Below, in pieces: positions 1 to 5,331 of a stretch of DNA of 13,751 nt. Made by a program: the position numbers and the translations under genes. This DNA is from Patescibacteria group bacterium (GTDB lineage Bacteria > Patescibacteria > UBA1384 > XYA2-FULL-43-10 > 1-14-0-10-43-13): assembly GCA_023484645.1 (NCBI GenBank), contig JAMCZZ010000009.1, forward strand, positions 1 to 13,751, in the 5' to 3' direction. The notes beneath the pieces were generated by a model. It made no database searches and was not told the DNA's origin. It saw only the letters and a list, made by a program, of their open reading frames with translations. Position 1 is the first letter of the stretch. Each line of letters starts with the position of its first letter.

Positions 1-36
1 TTCTATTCGTTTGATTTGCCATTCGGATTAATACCC

Positions 37-71
37 ACCACGCTTAGCGTGGTATTTGGAACGCTAAGCGT
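37..71. repeat. Pair of short related palindromes
   Basis: Two self-complementary 11-mers, acgcttagcgt (40-50) and acgctaagcgt (61-71), are exact reverse complements of each other; the first extends to a 17-base near-perfect palindrome at 37-53. They lie downstream of the pilin gene and have no T-run, so they do not look like an intrinsic terminator. Probably a dispersed intergenic repeat. Confidence 0.6.
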
Positions 72-100
72 CCCACTCTTTCCCACTTGTTCCCACTACT
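71..100. repeat. Three tandem decamers TCCCACTNNT
   Basis: Three consecutive 10-base units (tcccactctt, tcccacttgt, tcccactact) share the first seven bases and the last. They directly follow the palindromes at 37-71. There are no spacers, so this is not a CRISPR. No function is evident. The rest of positions 1-137 shows no gene. Confidence 0.7.
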
Positions 101-137
101 TCACATTCTAAGTCCCCAAAACCCCGCCGTCAATAAC

Positions 138-160
138 AAAAAGCCCACAGACCTGTGGGC
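138..160 (-). terminator. Intrinsic terminator of the pilin unit
   Basis: On the minus strand an 8-bp stem (GCCCACAG / CTGTGGGC, 143-160) with a 2-base loop is followed by a run of five T. It lies about 45 bases after the pilin stop codon and would end the nucleotidyltransferase-recO-glyQS-pilin transcript. Confidence 0.85.
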
Positions 161-206
161 AATTTATTTGGTTAGCCAAATTATCAAATATAGACCATAC
201 AAAATT

Positions 207-803
207 TTAAAATTGGCATCTCTTAATTGTACTGTTGGCAATAGGATCAGTTGCTCCCCCTATCCCAAATGGGTTAAAACCAGGCCAAGCCCCTGATGGA
301 TAATAGATTGGCCCACTCATGCAATAATAATAACTATTGCCGTCAGCAGCATTATGTTTGTCAGTGCTATCACTCAAATAGCCAGGGTTTACTTCCAAAA
401 GGACAGAAATAGCGTATGTTGTTGACGCAGGGAGGTAATCATATAATCTATGGAACTTCGGATCCGTTGGATAGTTTTCATTATAATAAGAATTCAAAAC
501 TAATGAAGAGGCATTGCTAAGAGCTGTTGTATTAGCCGAATTCCAGATTTGGCCAACGCTATTCGTATTAGAAAATCCACATTCAGTTGCATTGCCTGAA
601 CCACAGGTGGGGTAGCTGTTTTTCTCAGTATAATAAAGTCCAAGTGTTTTTTTTATTCCAGTTATGTCGCTAATTCTTCTAGCATCTCTTGACTTTGCTT
701 GAGCGCCCGATAAACTCAACATTACAACAGTTGCCAAAATACCAATTATGGCAACGACTATTAGGATTTCTATTAGAGTAAACCCTCGATATTTATGCTT
801 CAT
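207..803 (-). CDS. Type IV pilin / pseudopilin with class III signal
   Basis: A 198-residue prepilin-like protein. The short positive leader MKHKYRG is followed by FTLIEILIVVAIIGILA, a textbook prepilin peptidase site: cleavage after Gly7, N-methylation of Phe8, and Glu at mature position 5. The hydrophobic helix spans about 8-30 and would anchor the subunit before assembly and pack the filament core. The following SRDARRISDITGIKKTLGLYY segment (residues 37-57) with YPTCGSG is typical of pilins in CPR genomes. The C-terminal domain is Ser/Asn/Tyr-rich with four Cys (67, 75, about 161 and 196), so disulfides are possible. A purine-rich AAGGAGGAGG lies directly before the ATG. The gene starts 18 bases after the glyQS stop and is followed by a terminator. 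No pilus motor or prepilin peptidase genes are in view, so assembly machinery must lie elsewhere. Family call is firm; major pilin versus minor pseudopilin cannot be decided. Confidence 0.9.
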   Translation of the reverse strand: MKHKYRGFTLIEILIVVAIIGILATVVMLSLSGAQAKSRDARRISDITGIKKTLGLYYTEKNSYPTCGSGNATECGFSNTNSVGQIWNSANTTALSNASSLVLNSYYNENYPTDPKFHRLYDYLPASTTYAISVLLEVNPGYLSDSTDKHNAADGNSYYYCMSGPIYYPSGAWPGFNPFGIGGATDPIANSTIKRCQF

Positions 804-821
804 CCTCCTCCTTTTTCGCTC

Positions 822-2243
822 TTATTTTAGCTTAGATGATATTAGATCAGTTATTTCTAAAAGTGTTATTCTTTCCTGTTTCATTGTATCTCTATCACGG
901 ATTGTAACTGTTTCATCTTTTATTGTATCAAAATCAACTGTAATACACCAAGGAGTGCCTATTTCGTCCTGCCTTCTATACCTTTTGCCCACTGATCCGC
1001 TCTCGTCGTAATAGGTTTCAATTCCAGCTTTTCTTAAATCGGAAGCAATCTTTTTAGCCACTTCTGGCAAACCTTCTTTTTTCATTAATGGAAATACCGC
1101 CACTTTGATTGGCGCTAACTTTGGATGTAAATGAAGTGTTATTTCTCCCTCTGCCCTACCATCCTTTCCGTCTGATTCATCATAAGCATCAATTAAGAAT
1201 GCCAAAGCAGCTCTGTCGATTCCCATTGAAGGCTCGACTACATAAGGTGTTAATTTTTCGCCAGCCTCATCATTAAAGTATTGAAGTCCGTGAGCTTTTA
1301 AGTCGAAGTCAGTGCGCTGCGCAATACCTGCCAGTTCGGAAACTCCAAAAGGAAACTTATATTCAATATCACTAGTTCCTGAAGAATAATGCGATAACTC
1401 TTCTTTTGAATGTTCGCGCATTGAAAGGTTTTCTTTCTTGATTCCCAAGTCAGTATAAAATCCATTAACTTCTTTAATCCAGTACTCATACCACTTTTTT
1501 GATTCTTCCGCTTCTGGTTTGATAAAATATTCAATCTCTCCCTGTTCAAATTCTCTTGTTCTGAAGATAAAGTTCCCCGGAGTAATTTCATTACGAAAAG
1601 CCTTGCCGATTTGAGCAATTCCGAAAGGAAGTTTCTGCCTTGTTGATTGAATTACGTTTTGAAAATTAATGAATATTCCTTGAGCGGTTTCCGGTCGAAG
1701 ATAAGCAGTCGAAGCTGAATCTTCTGATACGCCAATAAAGGTTTTGAACATTAAATTAAAGTTTTTTGCTTCGGTGAATTCATGTTCCTCAGCCCCTTTG
1801 CAATAAAGCATTTCTTTTTGCTCTTGTGATAATTGAATTCCGATTTGTTCATGGGCAAAACCACTTACCTGATTTTTTAATTCTTGAATATGATCTTGAC
1901 GGAAACGTTTATGGCATTTCTTGCACTCGACAAGTGGATCAGAAAAAGATTTGAGATGGCCTGAAGCTTCCCAAACTTTTGGATTTTGAATAATTGCCGA
2001 GTCTAAACCCACCATATCGTCGCGCTCAGTGATAAACTTTTTCCACCAAATATCTTTAATGTTTTTCTTCAATTGCACACCAAGTGGACCATAGTCAAAA
2101 GCATTGGCAAAACCGCCATAAATTTCTGAGGCCGGGTAAACAAAACCGCGCCTTTTGCAAAGCGAGATAATCTTATCCATATTGCCGTCCGTAGCCTTGG
2201 CGAAGGATGGTTTTTCGTTATTTTCTAAGTTTTCTTTCGCCAT
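822..2243 (-). CDS. glyQS: Glycyl-tRNA synthetase, dimeric (alpha2) type
   Basis: Class II synthetase that charges tRNA-Gly with glycine in the cytoplasm; 473 residues, normal for the single-chain form. The typical N-terminus (KRRGFVYPASEIYGG, 30-44, then YGPLG at 51-55) is followed by the VGLDSAIIQNPKVWEASGHL region (78-97), RPETAQGIF (183-191), motif 2 FRNE with FRTREF (216-232), motif 3 GIDR (341-344) and an anticodon-binding domain (about 377-470). In the zinc-binding insertion C107-x2-C110 and C148 are present, but the usual fourth Cys after C148 is not seen. The first 21 residues are an extension containing PSFAKATDG, encoded by a palindromic repeat; the normal family start corresponds to Met22 (codon at 2178-2180). 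The ATG at 2241 has no Shine-Dalgarno sequence, while Met22 has only a weak GGACGG, so the start is uncertain. It lies between recO (60-base gap) and the pilin gene (18-base gap). Confidence 0.96.
   Translation of the reverse strand: MAKENLENNEKPSFAKATDGNMDKIISLCKRRGFVYPASEIYGGFANAFDYGPLGVQLKKNIKDIWWKKFITERDDMVGLDSAIIQNPKVWEASGHLKSFSDPLVECKKCHKRFRQDHIQELKNQVSGFAHEQIGIQLSQEQKEMLYCKGAEEHEFTEAKNFNLMFKTFIGVSEDSASTAYLRPETAQGIFINFQNVIQSTRQKLPFGIAQIGKAFRNEITPGNFIFRTREFEQGEIEYFIKPEAEESKKWYEYWIKEVNGFYTDLGIKKENLSMREHSKEELSHYSSGTSDIEYKFPFGVSELAGIAQRTDFDLKAHGLQYFNDEAGEKLTPYVVEPSMGIDRAALAFLIDAYDESDGKDGRAEGEITLHLHPKLAPIKVAVFPLMKKEGLPEVAKKIASDLRKAGIETYYDESGSVGKRYRRQDEIGTPWCITVDFDTIKDETVTIRDRDTMKQERITLLEITDLISSKLK
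2185..2210 (-). repeat. Palindromic repeat inside the glyQS 5' end
   Basis: On the minus strand CCATCC and GGACGG (complementary at 5 of 6 positions) flank an inner hairpin CCTT-CGCC-AAGG. It encodes PSFAKATDG in frame. From memory, near-identical peptides (PSFAKATAG and similar) recur in many unrelated CPR proteins, which marks this as a dispersed coding-compatible repeat. It sits just before the conserved synthetase body. Confidence 0.65.
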
Positions 2244-2270
2244 AATATTTAATTTATTAATTCTAAGTTT

Positions 2271-2299
2271 ACTCTACAATCTTTCTTGGTTTTTTTCAA
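2271..2299 (-). promoter_or_regulatory. Candidate sigma-70 promoter before glyQS
   Basis: TTGAAA (2294-2299), 17-base spacer, TAGAGT (2271-2276) on the minus strand in the recO-glyQS gap. It would give a leader of about 20 bases with no Shine-Dalgarno sequence. The -10 match is moderate (4 of 6). Confidence 0.4.
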
Positions 2300-2303
2300 T
2301 AAA

Positions 2304-3041
2304 TCAACTCAATAACTTCATAAACCCCTTGCTTCTCAATTCCTTTTCTAAGACCGATTGGATATATCCAGAAAGGATTTCTTCTACTTCGATTTCCAGA
2401 GCATCTGATATTTTTAATTTATGCAGGATGACAAAATCGCTTTTTTCAATCAAGCGAAGCAGTTTTATCAGTTGATTTGAGATGCTTTTACCATGTTGAA
2501 ACTTTTTTTGGCAATCTCCACAAATCACGCCCCCCTCAACCGCATCCCAAAAATTACTCTCATCCTCTAATTTATTTTTGCAATGAACACACTCATAAAG
2601 CTCTGGATGAAACCCCGAGGCCTCAATAATTTTTAATTCAAAAATTCGGAGAAATAAACTTTTTTCATTTTTATTTAAATACTCCAGCGCCTGGCAAAAA
2701 AGACAGAAAACCTCTTCCGACTTTTGATGTTCGGGTAAAAATTTATCAATTAGTTCAGCCAAATAAAAGGCTTGCGAAGTCTTCTTTAGCTCATTATGAA
2801 TTTCTGGAAAGTCAGAGCCTATCTCAGCCCCAGTCACAATATAAAATGTTTTTCCTTCGTGAAGCTGCAGGTCAATAAGCATAAATGGCTCAAGGTGCCC
2901 TGCCAGCTTTGATTTTCCTTTGCGAACTCCTTTAGCGATAGCTTTTATCTTGCCGAATCGCTCTGTTAAAATCGTCAAAATCCTATCGGCTTCACCAAAA
3001 TTCATCCGCTTTAGTACTATGCCTTGAGTCTTATAGTTCAT
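2304..3041 (-). CDS. recO: DNA repair protein RecO
   Basis: A 245-residue recombination mediator that helps load RecA at gaps in the RecFOR pathway. The N-terminal OB-fold is recognisable from MNYKTQGIVLKRMNFGEADRI (written in part) and the FGKIKAIAKGVRKGKSKLAGHLEPF stretch (about 29-53, shortened here as FGKIKAIAKGVRK..GHLEPF). The helical C-terminal domain carries a four-Cys zinc site: C151-x2-C154 and C174-x2-C177. Length is typical. The gene begins two bases after the stop of the nucleotidyltransferase gene (TAA-CT-ATG), so the two are cotranscribed and probably translationally coupled, as no clear Shine-Dalgarno sequence is present. It ends in TGA, which supports the standard code. Confidence 0.93.
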   Translation of the reverse strand: MNYKTQGIVLKRMNFGEADRILTILTERFGKIKAIAKGVRKGKSKLAGHLEPFMLIDLQLHEGKTFYIVTGAEIGSDFPEIHNELKKTSQAFYLAELIDKFLPEHQKSEEVFCLFCQALEYLNKNEKSLFLRIFELKIIEASGFHPELYECVHCKNKLEDESNFWDAVEGGVICGDCQKKFQHGKSISNQLIKLLRLIEKSDFVILHKLKISDALEIEVEEILSGYIQSVLEKELRSKGFMKLLS

Positions 3042-3043
3042 AG

Positions 3044-3793
3044 TTAATAATTACGACTGCCAAGAACCTTTTCCGCTTCTTTTAATTGTTCTCCTGTATT
3101 GATGCCGAATGCTTCCGATTCTTCAGAGACCAGAATAGCAATTATCTTTTTATCTTGTTCCTTAGCAATTTTTATTAGATCAGTTAAAAGATATTCTTTT
3201 TGTGCATTATCAGAGTCTAATTTATCAATATTAGACCAAAGCCATTCTGAGTCAAATATATAAAATCCTGGATTCCATTCCTTGATTTTCAATTCTTCTT
3301 CATTGCAATCTTTATGTTCTTTTATTCCTAAAACCTCACCATTTTCATCCCTGATGATTCTCCCGTAACCAAAAGGATTTTCCGAAACCGCTGACAACAT
3401 TGCAATTGTTGGTTTTTCAGTTTCAAAGATATTAATCAACTTTTTCACTGTCTCTGGTTTATACAAAGGATTGTCACCATAAAAAACAATTACTGCGTCT
3501 GTTTTGCCCTCCAATAATTCTTTCGCCATCAAAACAGCGTGACCCGTTCCAAGCTGATCTTCTTGGACCACATATTCTACTTGATCACCAAAATATTCCC
3601 TTATTAATTCTCTTTTATAGCCGACAACTAAAACTACTCTGTTAATCCCAGCATCTTTTATTAATTTAACGCTATGATAAATGATTGGTTTCCCCGCCAG
3701 AGGAAACATCACTTTGGGAATTAGCGAACCTTCAGTATCTCCCATTCTAGTGCCTTTTCCTGCTGCCAATATAACCGCTGCAATTTTTTCCAT
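3044..3793 (-). CDS. Sugar-1-phosphate nucleotidyltransferase, GlmU N-domain-like
   Basis: A 249-residue protein matching the pyrophosphorylase half of GlmU (UTP + GlcNAc-1-P to UDP-GlcNAc), a step toward peptidoglycan precursors. Visible motifs: LAAGKGTRM (9-17) with Lys27 for the nucleotide, Q77 with LGTGHA (81-86), GDNPL (106-110, metal-binding Asp107), FGYGRI (141-146), NGE/EH around 151-160, N174, EYLLTD (200-205) and GINTGEQL (230-237). The left-handed beta-helix acetyltransferase domain found in full-length GlmU (about 450 residues) is absent, so acetylation must be done by another protein or the substrate differs. The start is Met9 of the longest frame: AAAGGA lies 5-6 bases before that ATG, whereas the longer start has no ribosome binding site. 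It is the first gene of the run leading into recO, glyQS and the pilin. GlmU-like activity is likely; another sugar nucleotide cannot be excluded. Confidence 0.88.
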   Translation of the reverse strand: MEKIAAVILAAGKGTRMGDTEGSLIPKVMFPLAGKPIIYHSVKLIKDAGINRVVLVVGYKRELIREYFGDQVEYVVQEDQLGTGHAVLMAKELLEGKTDAVIVFYGDNPLYKPETVKKLINIFETEKPTIAMLSAVSENPFGYGRIIRDENGEVLGIKEHKDCNEEELKIKEWNPGFYIFDSEWLWSNIDKLDSDNAQKEYLLTDLIKIAKEQDKKIIAILVSEESEAFGINTGEQLKEAEKVLGSRNY

Positions 3794-3821
3794 AGAATTC
3801 CTTTCGTTGAATATCACCCGA

Positions 3822-3850
3822 AGTATAACAAATATTGATCCTTTTAAAAA
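3822..3850 (-). promoter_or_regulatory. Promoter of the nucleotidyltransferase-recO-glyQS-pilin run
   Basis: A good -10 TATACT (3822-3827) on the minus strand sits about 30 bases before the chosen ATG. At 17 bases the -35 position is only TTTTTA (3845-3850), overlapping the T-run of the terminator of the preceding unit. The -10 is convincing; the -35 is weak. Confidence 0.5.
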
Positions 3851-3879
3851 GAAAAGGCGTCCCGATTAATCGGGACGCC
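3846..3879 (-). terminator. Strong intrinsic terminator, 24-bp perfect palindrome
   Basis: Positions 3856-3879 form a perfect 24-base palindrome (GGCGTCCCGAT and its complement, centre TTAA/AT), followed on the minus strand by TTTTCTTTTT. It ends the 91-aa/63-aa unit, 24 bases after the 63-aa stop codon. A second stem, TGCCGCA/TGCGGCA (3893-3912), overlaps that stop codon. Confidence 0.85.
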
Positions 3880-3902
3880 CAGATACTGATGCTGCCGCAC
3901 TA

Positions 3903-4094
3903 TTATGCGGCAACTGATTGCTCTTGCTCGACTTCCTTAGCACAAATTTCATACAACTCATGAAGTTGATCGGCAATTGCTATGTTTGCGCTTGTGTAGC
4001 CGATCAAACAAACAGCCACATTCTCATCTCCACGGATTGCCCGTCGGGCAAGATCCATTAAAGCAGGTCGAAAACTATTTATCACTGCTTCCAT
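3903..4094 (-). CDS. Unknown 63-aa protein, second gene of attenuated unit 2
   Basis: Not recognised. A 63-residue protein with a helical N-terminus (FRPALMDLARRAIRGDENVA, residues 8-27), a small apolar stretch about 26-41 (VAVCLIGYTSANIAIA) too polar to be a sure membrane segment, and an acidic C-terminal helix (LHELYEICAKEVEQEQS) that could be a short coiled coil. Two Cys (29, 51). It begins 14 bases after the stop of the 91-aa gene, preceded by AGAGAGGGGTGG as a likely ribosome binding site, and is followed by a strong terminator, so it belongs to the same transcript. The GC content looks higher than in the neighbouring housekeeping genes. Coding status rests on start/stop packing, ribosome binding site and terminator; function is unknown. 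Confidence 0.7.
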   Translation of the reverse strand: MEAVINSFRPALMDLARRAIRGDENVAVCLIGYTSANIAIADQLHELYEICAKEVEQEQSVAA

Positions 4095-4108
4095 TCATCC
4101 ACCCCTCT

Positions 4109-4384
4109 CTAGATGTCCACAGAGACAGAAATTATCTGTCCAACTTTCAGCCTCTGTCTAACACCATCAATAATAACCACCGCTCTCTTGCGTCCAGTCA
4201 AAGTTCCGCAGGAAGAGCAAAAGGTGATGCTTCCTTCAGACACCTCCACTTTTCCCGCGATCGCTCTGCTACCTTTATCTAGAATTACCGGCACACAATT
4301 ACACTCCACTACCGTTTTCTCCCTTTCTTTTAACGCTGAAACATCAAACGGCACTAGCCTTCCCACAAACCCAGTTCCCTCCAT
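4109..4384 (-). CDS. Unknown 91-aa Cys-motif protein, first gene of attenuated unit 2
   Basis: Not recognised. The protein is rich in beta-forming residues, with C28-x-C30 and C56-x2-C59-G, a spacing compatible with one zinc-ribbon-like site. The C-terminal half (RAVVIIDGVRQRLKVGQIIS, 67-86) looks like a small beta domain. The start chosen is the ATG at 4384, which has AAGGAGG seven bases upstream; the longer frame reaching 4486 would run back through an intrinsic terminator (4450-4474) and has no ribosome binding site. The 63-aa gene follows after 14 bases. Expression is likely controlled by the aromatic leader-peptide attenuator immediately upstream. A metal-binding or redox role is possible from the Cys pairs, but this is inference. 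Confidence 0.78.
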   Translation of the reverse strand: MEGTGFVGRLVPFDVSALKEREKTVVECNCVPVILDKGSRAIAGKVEVSEGSITFCSSCGTLTGRKRAVVIIDGVRQRLKVGQIISVSVDI

Positions 4385-4449
4385 GTTCAACCCTCCTTTT
4401 TCGTTCATATTGCCGACCGATAGAATGAATCCATCAATCCGTACATAAA

Positions 4450-4516
4450 CAAAAAAACTGGCTTTTCGGCCAGTAGTTTCAATCAATATTATTCTACAAC
4501 AAAAAACTACTTGGCC
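4450..4516 (-). promoter_or_regulatory. Attenuator 2: antiterminator versus terminator
   Basis: Reading the minus strand: the terminator is ACTGGC-CGAAAA-GCCAGT followed by seven T (4451-4474). Its left arm lies inside AAACTACTGGCC (4468-4479), which can pair instead with GGCCAAGTAGTTT (4504-4516) over 12 bp with one bulged A, forming an antiterminator. A third option pairs ACAAAAAACT (4549-4558) with AGTTTTTTGT (4499-4508), 10 bp perfect, which frees the terminator. Three mutually exclusive pairings are the standard attenuation layout. All pairings are read directly; their use in the cell is inference. Confidence 0.8.
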
Positions 4517-4570
4517 CTAGTGCCAGCTAAACCAGAATCCAAAAAAGAAGTTTTTTGTATAACAATTCAT
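4517..4570 (-). CDS. Aromatic-rich attenuation leader peptide (17 aa)
   Basis: ATG at 4568-4570 to TAG at 4517-4519 encodes MNCYTKNFFFGFWFSWH: five Phe, two Trp and one Tyr in 17 residues. The ATG lies about two bases from the predicted transcript start, so translation would be leaderless or nearly so. Codons 5-8 overlap pairing segment 1 (4549-4558), Phe codons 8-10 follow immediately, and the stop codon abuts segment 2 (4504-4516). A ribosome stalled at the Phe/Trp codons would cover segment 1 and leave segment 2 free to form the antiterminator; a ribosome reaching the stop would cover segment 2 and let the terminator form. This matches the known logic of phe and trp leader peptides of other bacteria, but here the downstream genes are small unknown proteins. 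Confidence 0.75.
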   Translation of the reverse strand: MNCYTKNFFFGFWFSWH

Positions 4571-4578
4571 TTGACCTA

Positions 4579-4607
4579 ATAATAGCTAAGATTTTTTAAA
4601 ATTTCAA
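4579..4607 (-). promoter_or_regulatory. Sigma-70 promoter of unit 2
   Basis: TTGAAA (4602-4607), exact 17-base spacer, TATTAT (4579-4584) on the minus strand. The predicted start is near 4572, two bases before the leader ATG. It begins just after the hairpin that closes unit 1. Confidence 0.7.
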
Positions 4608-4618
4608 TAGAAAGAATT

Positions 4619-4645
4619 CGGGCCGACGCAATATGCGCCGGCCCG
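4619..4645 (-). terminator. GC-rich hairpin ending unit 1
   Basis: Arms CGGGCCGaCGC and GCGcCGGCCCG with loop AATAT (one A·C mismatch), 14 bases after the stop of the 74-aa gene. On the minus strand it is followed by AATTCTTTCTATT, a poor T-run, so termination may be incomplete and unit 1 transcripts may run into unit 2. Confidence 0.6.
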
Positions 4646-4659
4646 TGAATAGTGTTCCC

Positions 4660-4884
4660 CTAAATAGTGCATGCTCTGTTGAGCTTCATGCTGGTTCTGC
4701 TCCAGCCATTTCCGGTCCTAATATACCGATACCTAGTCTCGGGGCAAAAAGCCTTATTGAGCGGCTTCGGACCTCTTTTAAAGCTGATGAGCTTCTTTCC
4801 TCCTTCGATTACGATGATCAGTGGAGCACTCTTGAACCCCTTCTCTCGCAAACCCTCATCTGGTTTCTGTAGATCAGCTAACAT
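4660..4884 (-). CDS. Unknown 74-aa basic protein, second gene of unit 1
   Basis: Not recognised. A 74-residue, strongly basic protein. A short apolar beta-like stretch PLIIVIEGGKKLISF (21-35) is followed by KRGPKPLNKAF and a Tyr/Arg-rich tail (TRYRYIRTGNGWSRT), which could suit nucleic acid or protein binding, but this is only composition. Two Cys (47 and 72). AGAGGAG lies six bases before the ATG, one of the better ribosome binding sites here. Its start overlaps the end of the 60-aa gene by seven bases (ATGTTAG), so the two are translationally coupled. A GC-rich hairpin follows the stop. Overlapping plus-strand frames lack such signals and were discarded. Confidence 0.7.
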   Translation of the reverse strand: MLADLQKPDEGLREKGFKSAPLIIVIEGGKKLISFKRGPKPLNKAFCPETRYRYIRTGNGWSRTSMKLNRACTI

Positions 4885-5060
4885 ACAATTCTCCTCTCTT
4901 CATCTTGATCATAGTTGTCAACTGTGTCGTCGGGGACATGAGCTCTAATGATTTGACCAGCCTTCCGGCTATCCAAGTAAGCTTCATAGATAGGATCTTT
5001 ATTTTCCCCTCCTACTCTAGAAGCCCCTTCTTCAAAGTCTTCATGACGCCAAGCTTCCAC
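4878..5060 (-). CDS. Unknown 60-aa acidic protein, first gene of unit 1 (GTG start)
   Basis: Not recognised. A 60-residue, acidic, polar protein with no membrane segment, ending in DNYDQDEERRIVC with a C-terminal Cys. The start chosen is GTG at 5058-5060, with a perfect AGGAGG eight bases upstream (5069-5074). A longer frame to 5159 exists but would include the terminator hairpin at 5128-5150, so it is not the mature gene. The stop codon overlaps the start of the 74-aa gene; an acidic protein coupled to a basic partner suggests the two could form a complex, as in many two-gene modules, but no toxin-antitoxin family is recognised. Expression should depend on readthrough of attenuator 1. Confidence 0.68.
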   Translation of the reverse strand: MEAWRHEDFEEGASRVGGENKDPIYEAYLDSRKAGQIIRAHVPDDTVDNYDQDEERRIVC

Positions 5061-5127
5061 TTTTACATCCTCCTCGCCTCTTTGTTCTACATTACATACC
5101 GCAGAATCTGCAGCATATAAATAAAAC

Positions 5128-5197
5128 AAAAAAAACCGCCGAGTTGGCGGAAACATCATTTAGATATAAGTTATCAATCTATGCTAACCGCCAACTC
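5128..5197 (-). promoter_or_regulatory. Attenuator 1: antiterminator versus terminator
   Basis: On the minus strand CCGCC-AACTC-GGCGG followed by eight T (5128-5150) is an intrinsic terminator. Upstream, GAGTTGGCGG (5188-5197) is perfectly complementary to CCGCCAACTC (5141-5150), so a 10-bp antiterminator competes with it. CTGCCAA (5257-5263) can pair with TTGGCGG (5188-5194; one G·T wobble) as an anti-antiterminator enclosing the long imperfect hairpin at 5208-5250. Pairings are seen directly; the regulatory role is inferred. Confidence 0.78.
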
Positions 5198-5276
5198 CTT
5201 TAAATAATTCAATAATGAGATCTTTCACTAGAAGATCTTTTCTCATTGAATAAATTTTGGCAGCTAAATTAATCAT
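5184..5276 (-). CDS. Leader ORF of unit 1 (30 aa, branched-chain-rich)
   Basis: ATG at 5274-5276 to TAG at 5184-5186 encodes 30 residues with 11 Ile/Leu/Val, clustered as LLVKDLIIELF (15-25), ending KGVGG. The ATG lies about three bases after the predicted transcript start, so it would be read leaderless. The stop codon directly follows antiterminator segment GAGTTGGCGG, and the Leu/Ile/Val codons lie just before it, the placement expected for a control peptide responding to branched-chain amino acids. The bias is weaker than in the aromatic leader, and the peptide could instead be a small functional amphipathic helix. Part of the ORF forms the imperfect hairpin 5208-5250. Confidence 0.55.
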   Translation of the reverse strand: MINLAAKIYSMRKDLLVKDLIIELFKGVGG

Positions 5277-5285
5277 TACAAAAGT

Positions 5286-5314
5286 ATAATAATTCAATTT
5301 GTATCGTGTGTCAA
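5286..5314 (-). promoter_or_regulatory. Strong sigma-70 promoter of unit 1
   Basis: Consensus TTGACA (5309-5314), 17-base spacer, TATTAT (5286-5291) on the minus strand, starting 18 bases after the stop of the ABC ATPase gene. No terminator separates them, so ABC transcripts may also enter this leader. Confidence 0.8.
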
Positions 5315-5331
5315 CAAATTGTACAACCAAT

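Noticed and set aside
71..100. CRISPR array
   Set aside because: Ten-base units directly abut with no spacers.
2304..2306. Alternative genetic code with TGA as glycine
   Set aside because: recO and the HAD gene both end properly at TGA at family-typical lengths, and no conserved gene has in-frame TGA.
4450..4572. T-box or known riboswitch
   Set aside because: No T-box TGGNACCGCG core and no aptamer I can recognise; the leader ORF with clustered aromatic codons explains the structure better.
4633..5120. Plus-strand open frames over unit 1
   Set aside because: No ribosome binding sites; the minus-strand frames have strong ones, coupled start/stop, a promoter and terminators.
5061..5159. Longer start for the 60-aa protein (93 aa)
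   Set aside because: The extension would translate the terminator stem and T-run; the GTG at 5060 has AGGAGG at ideal spacing.
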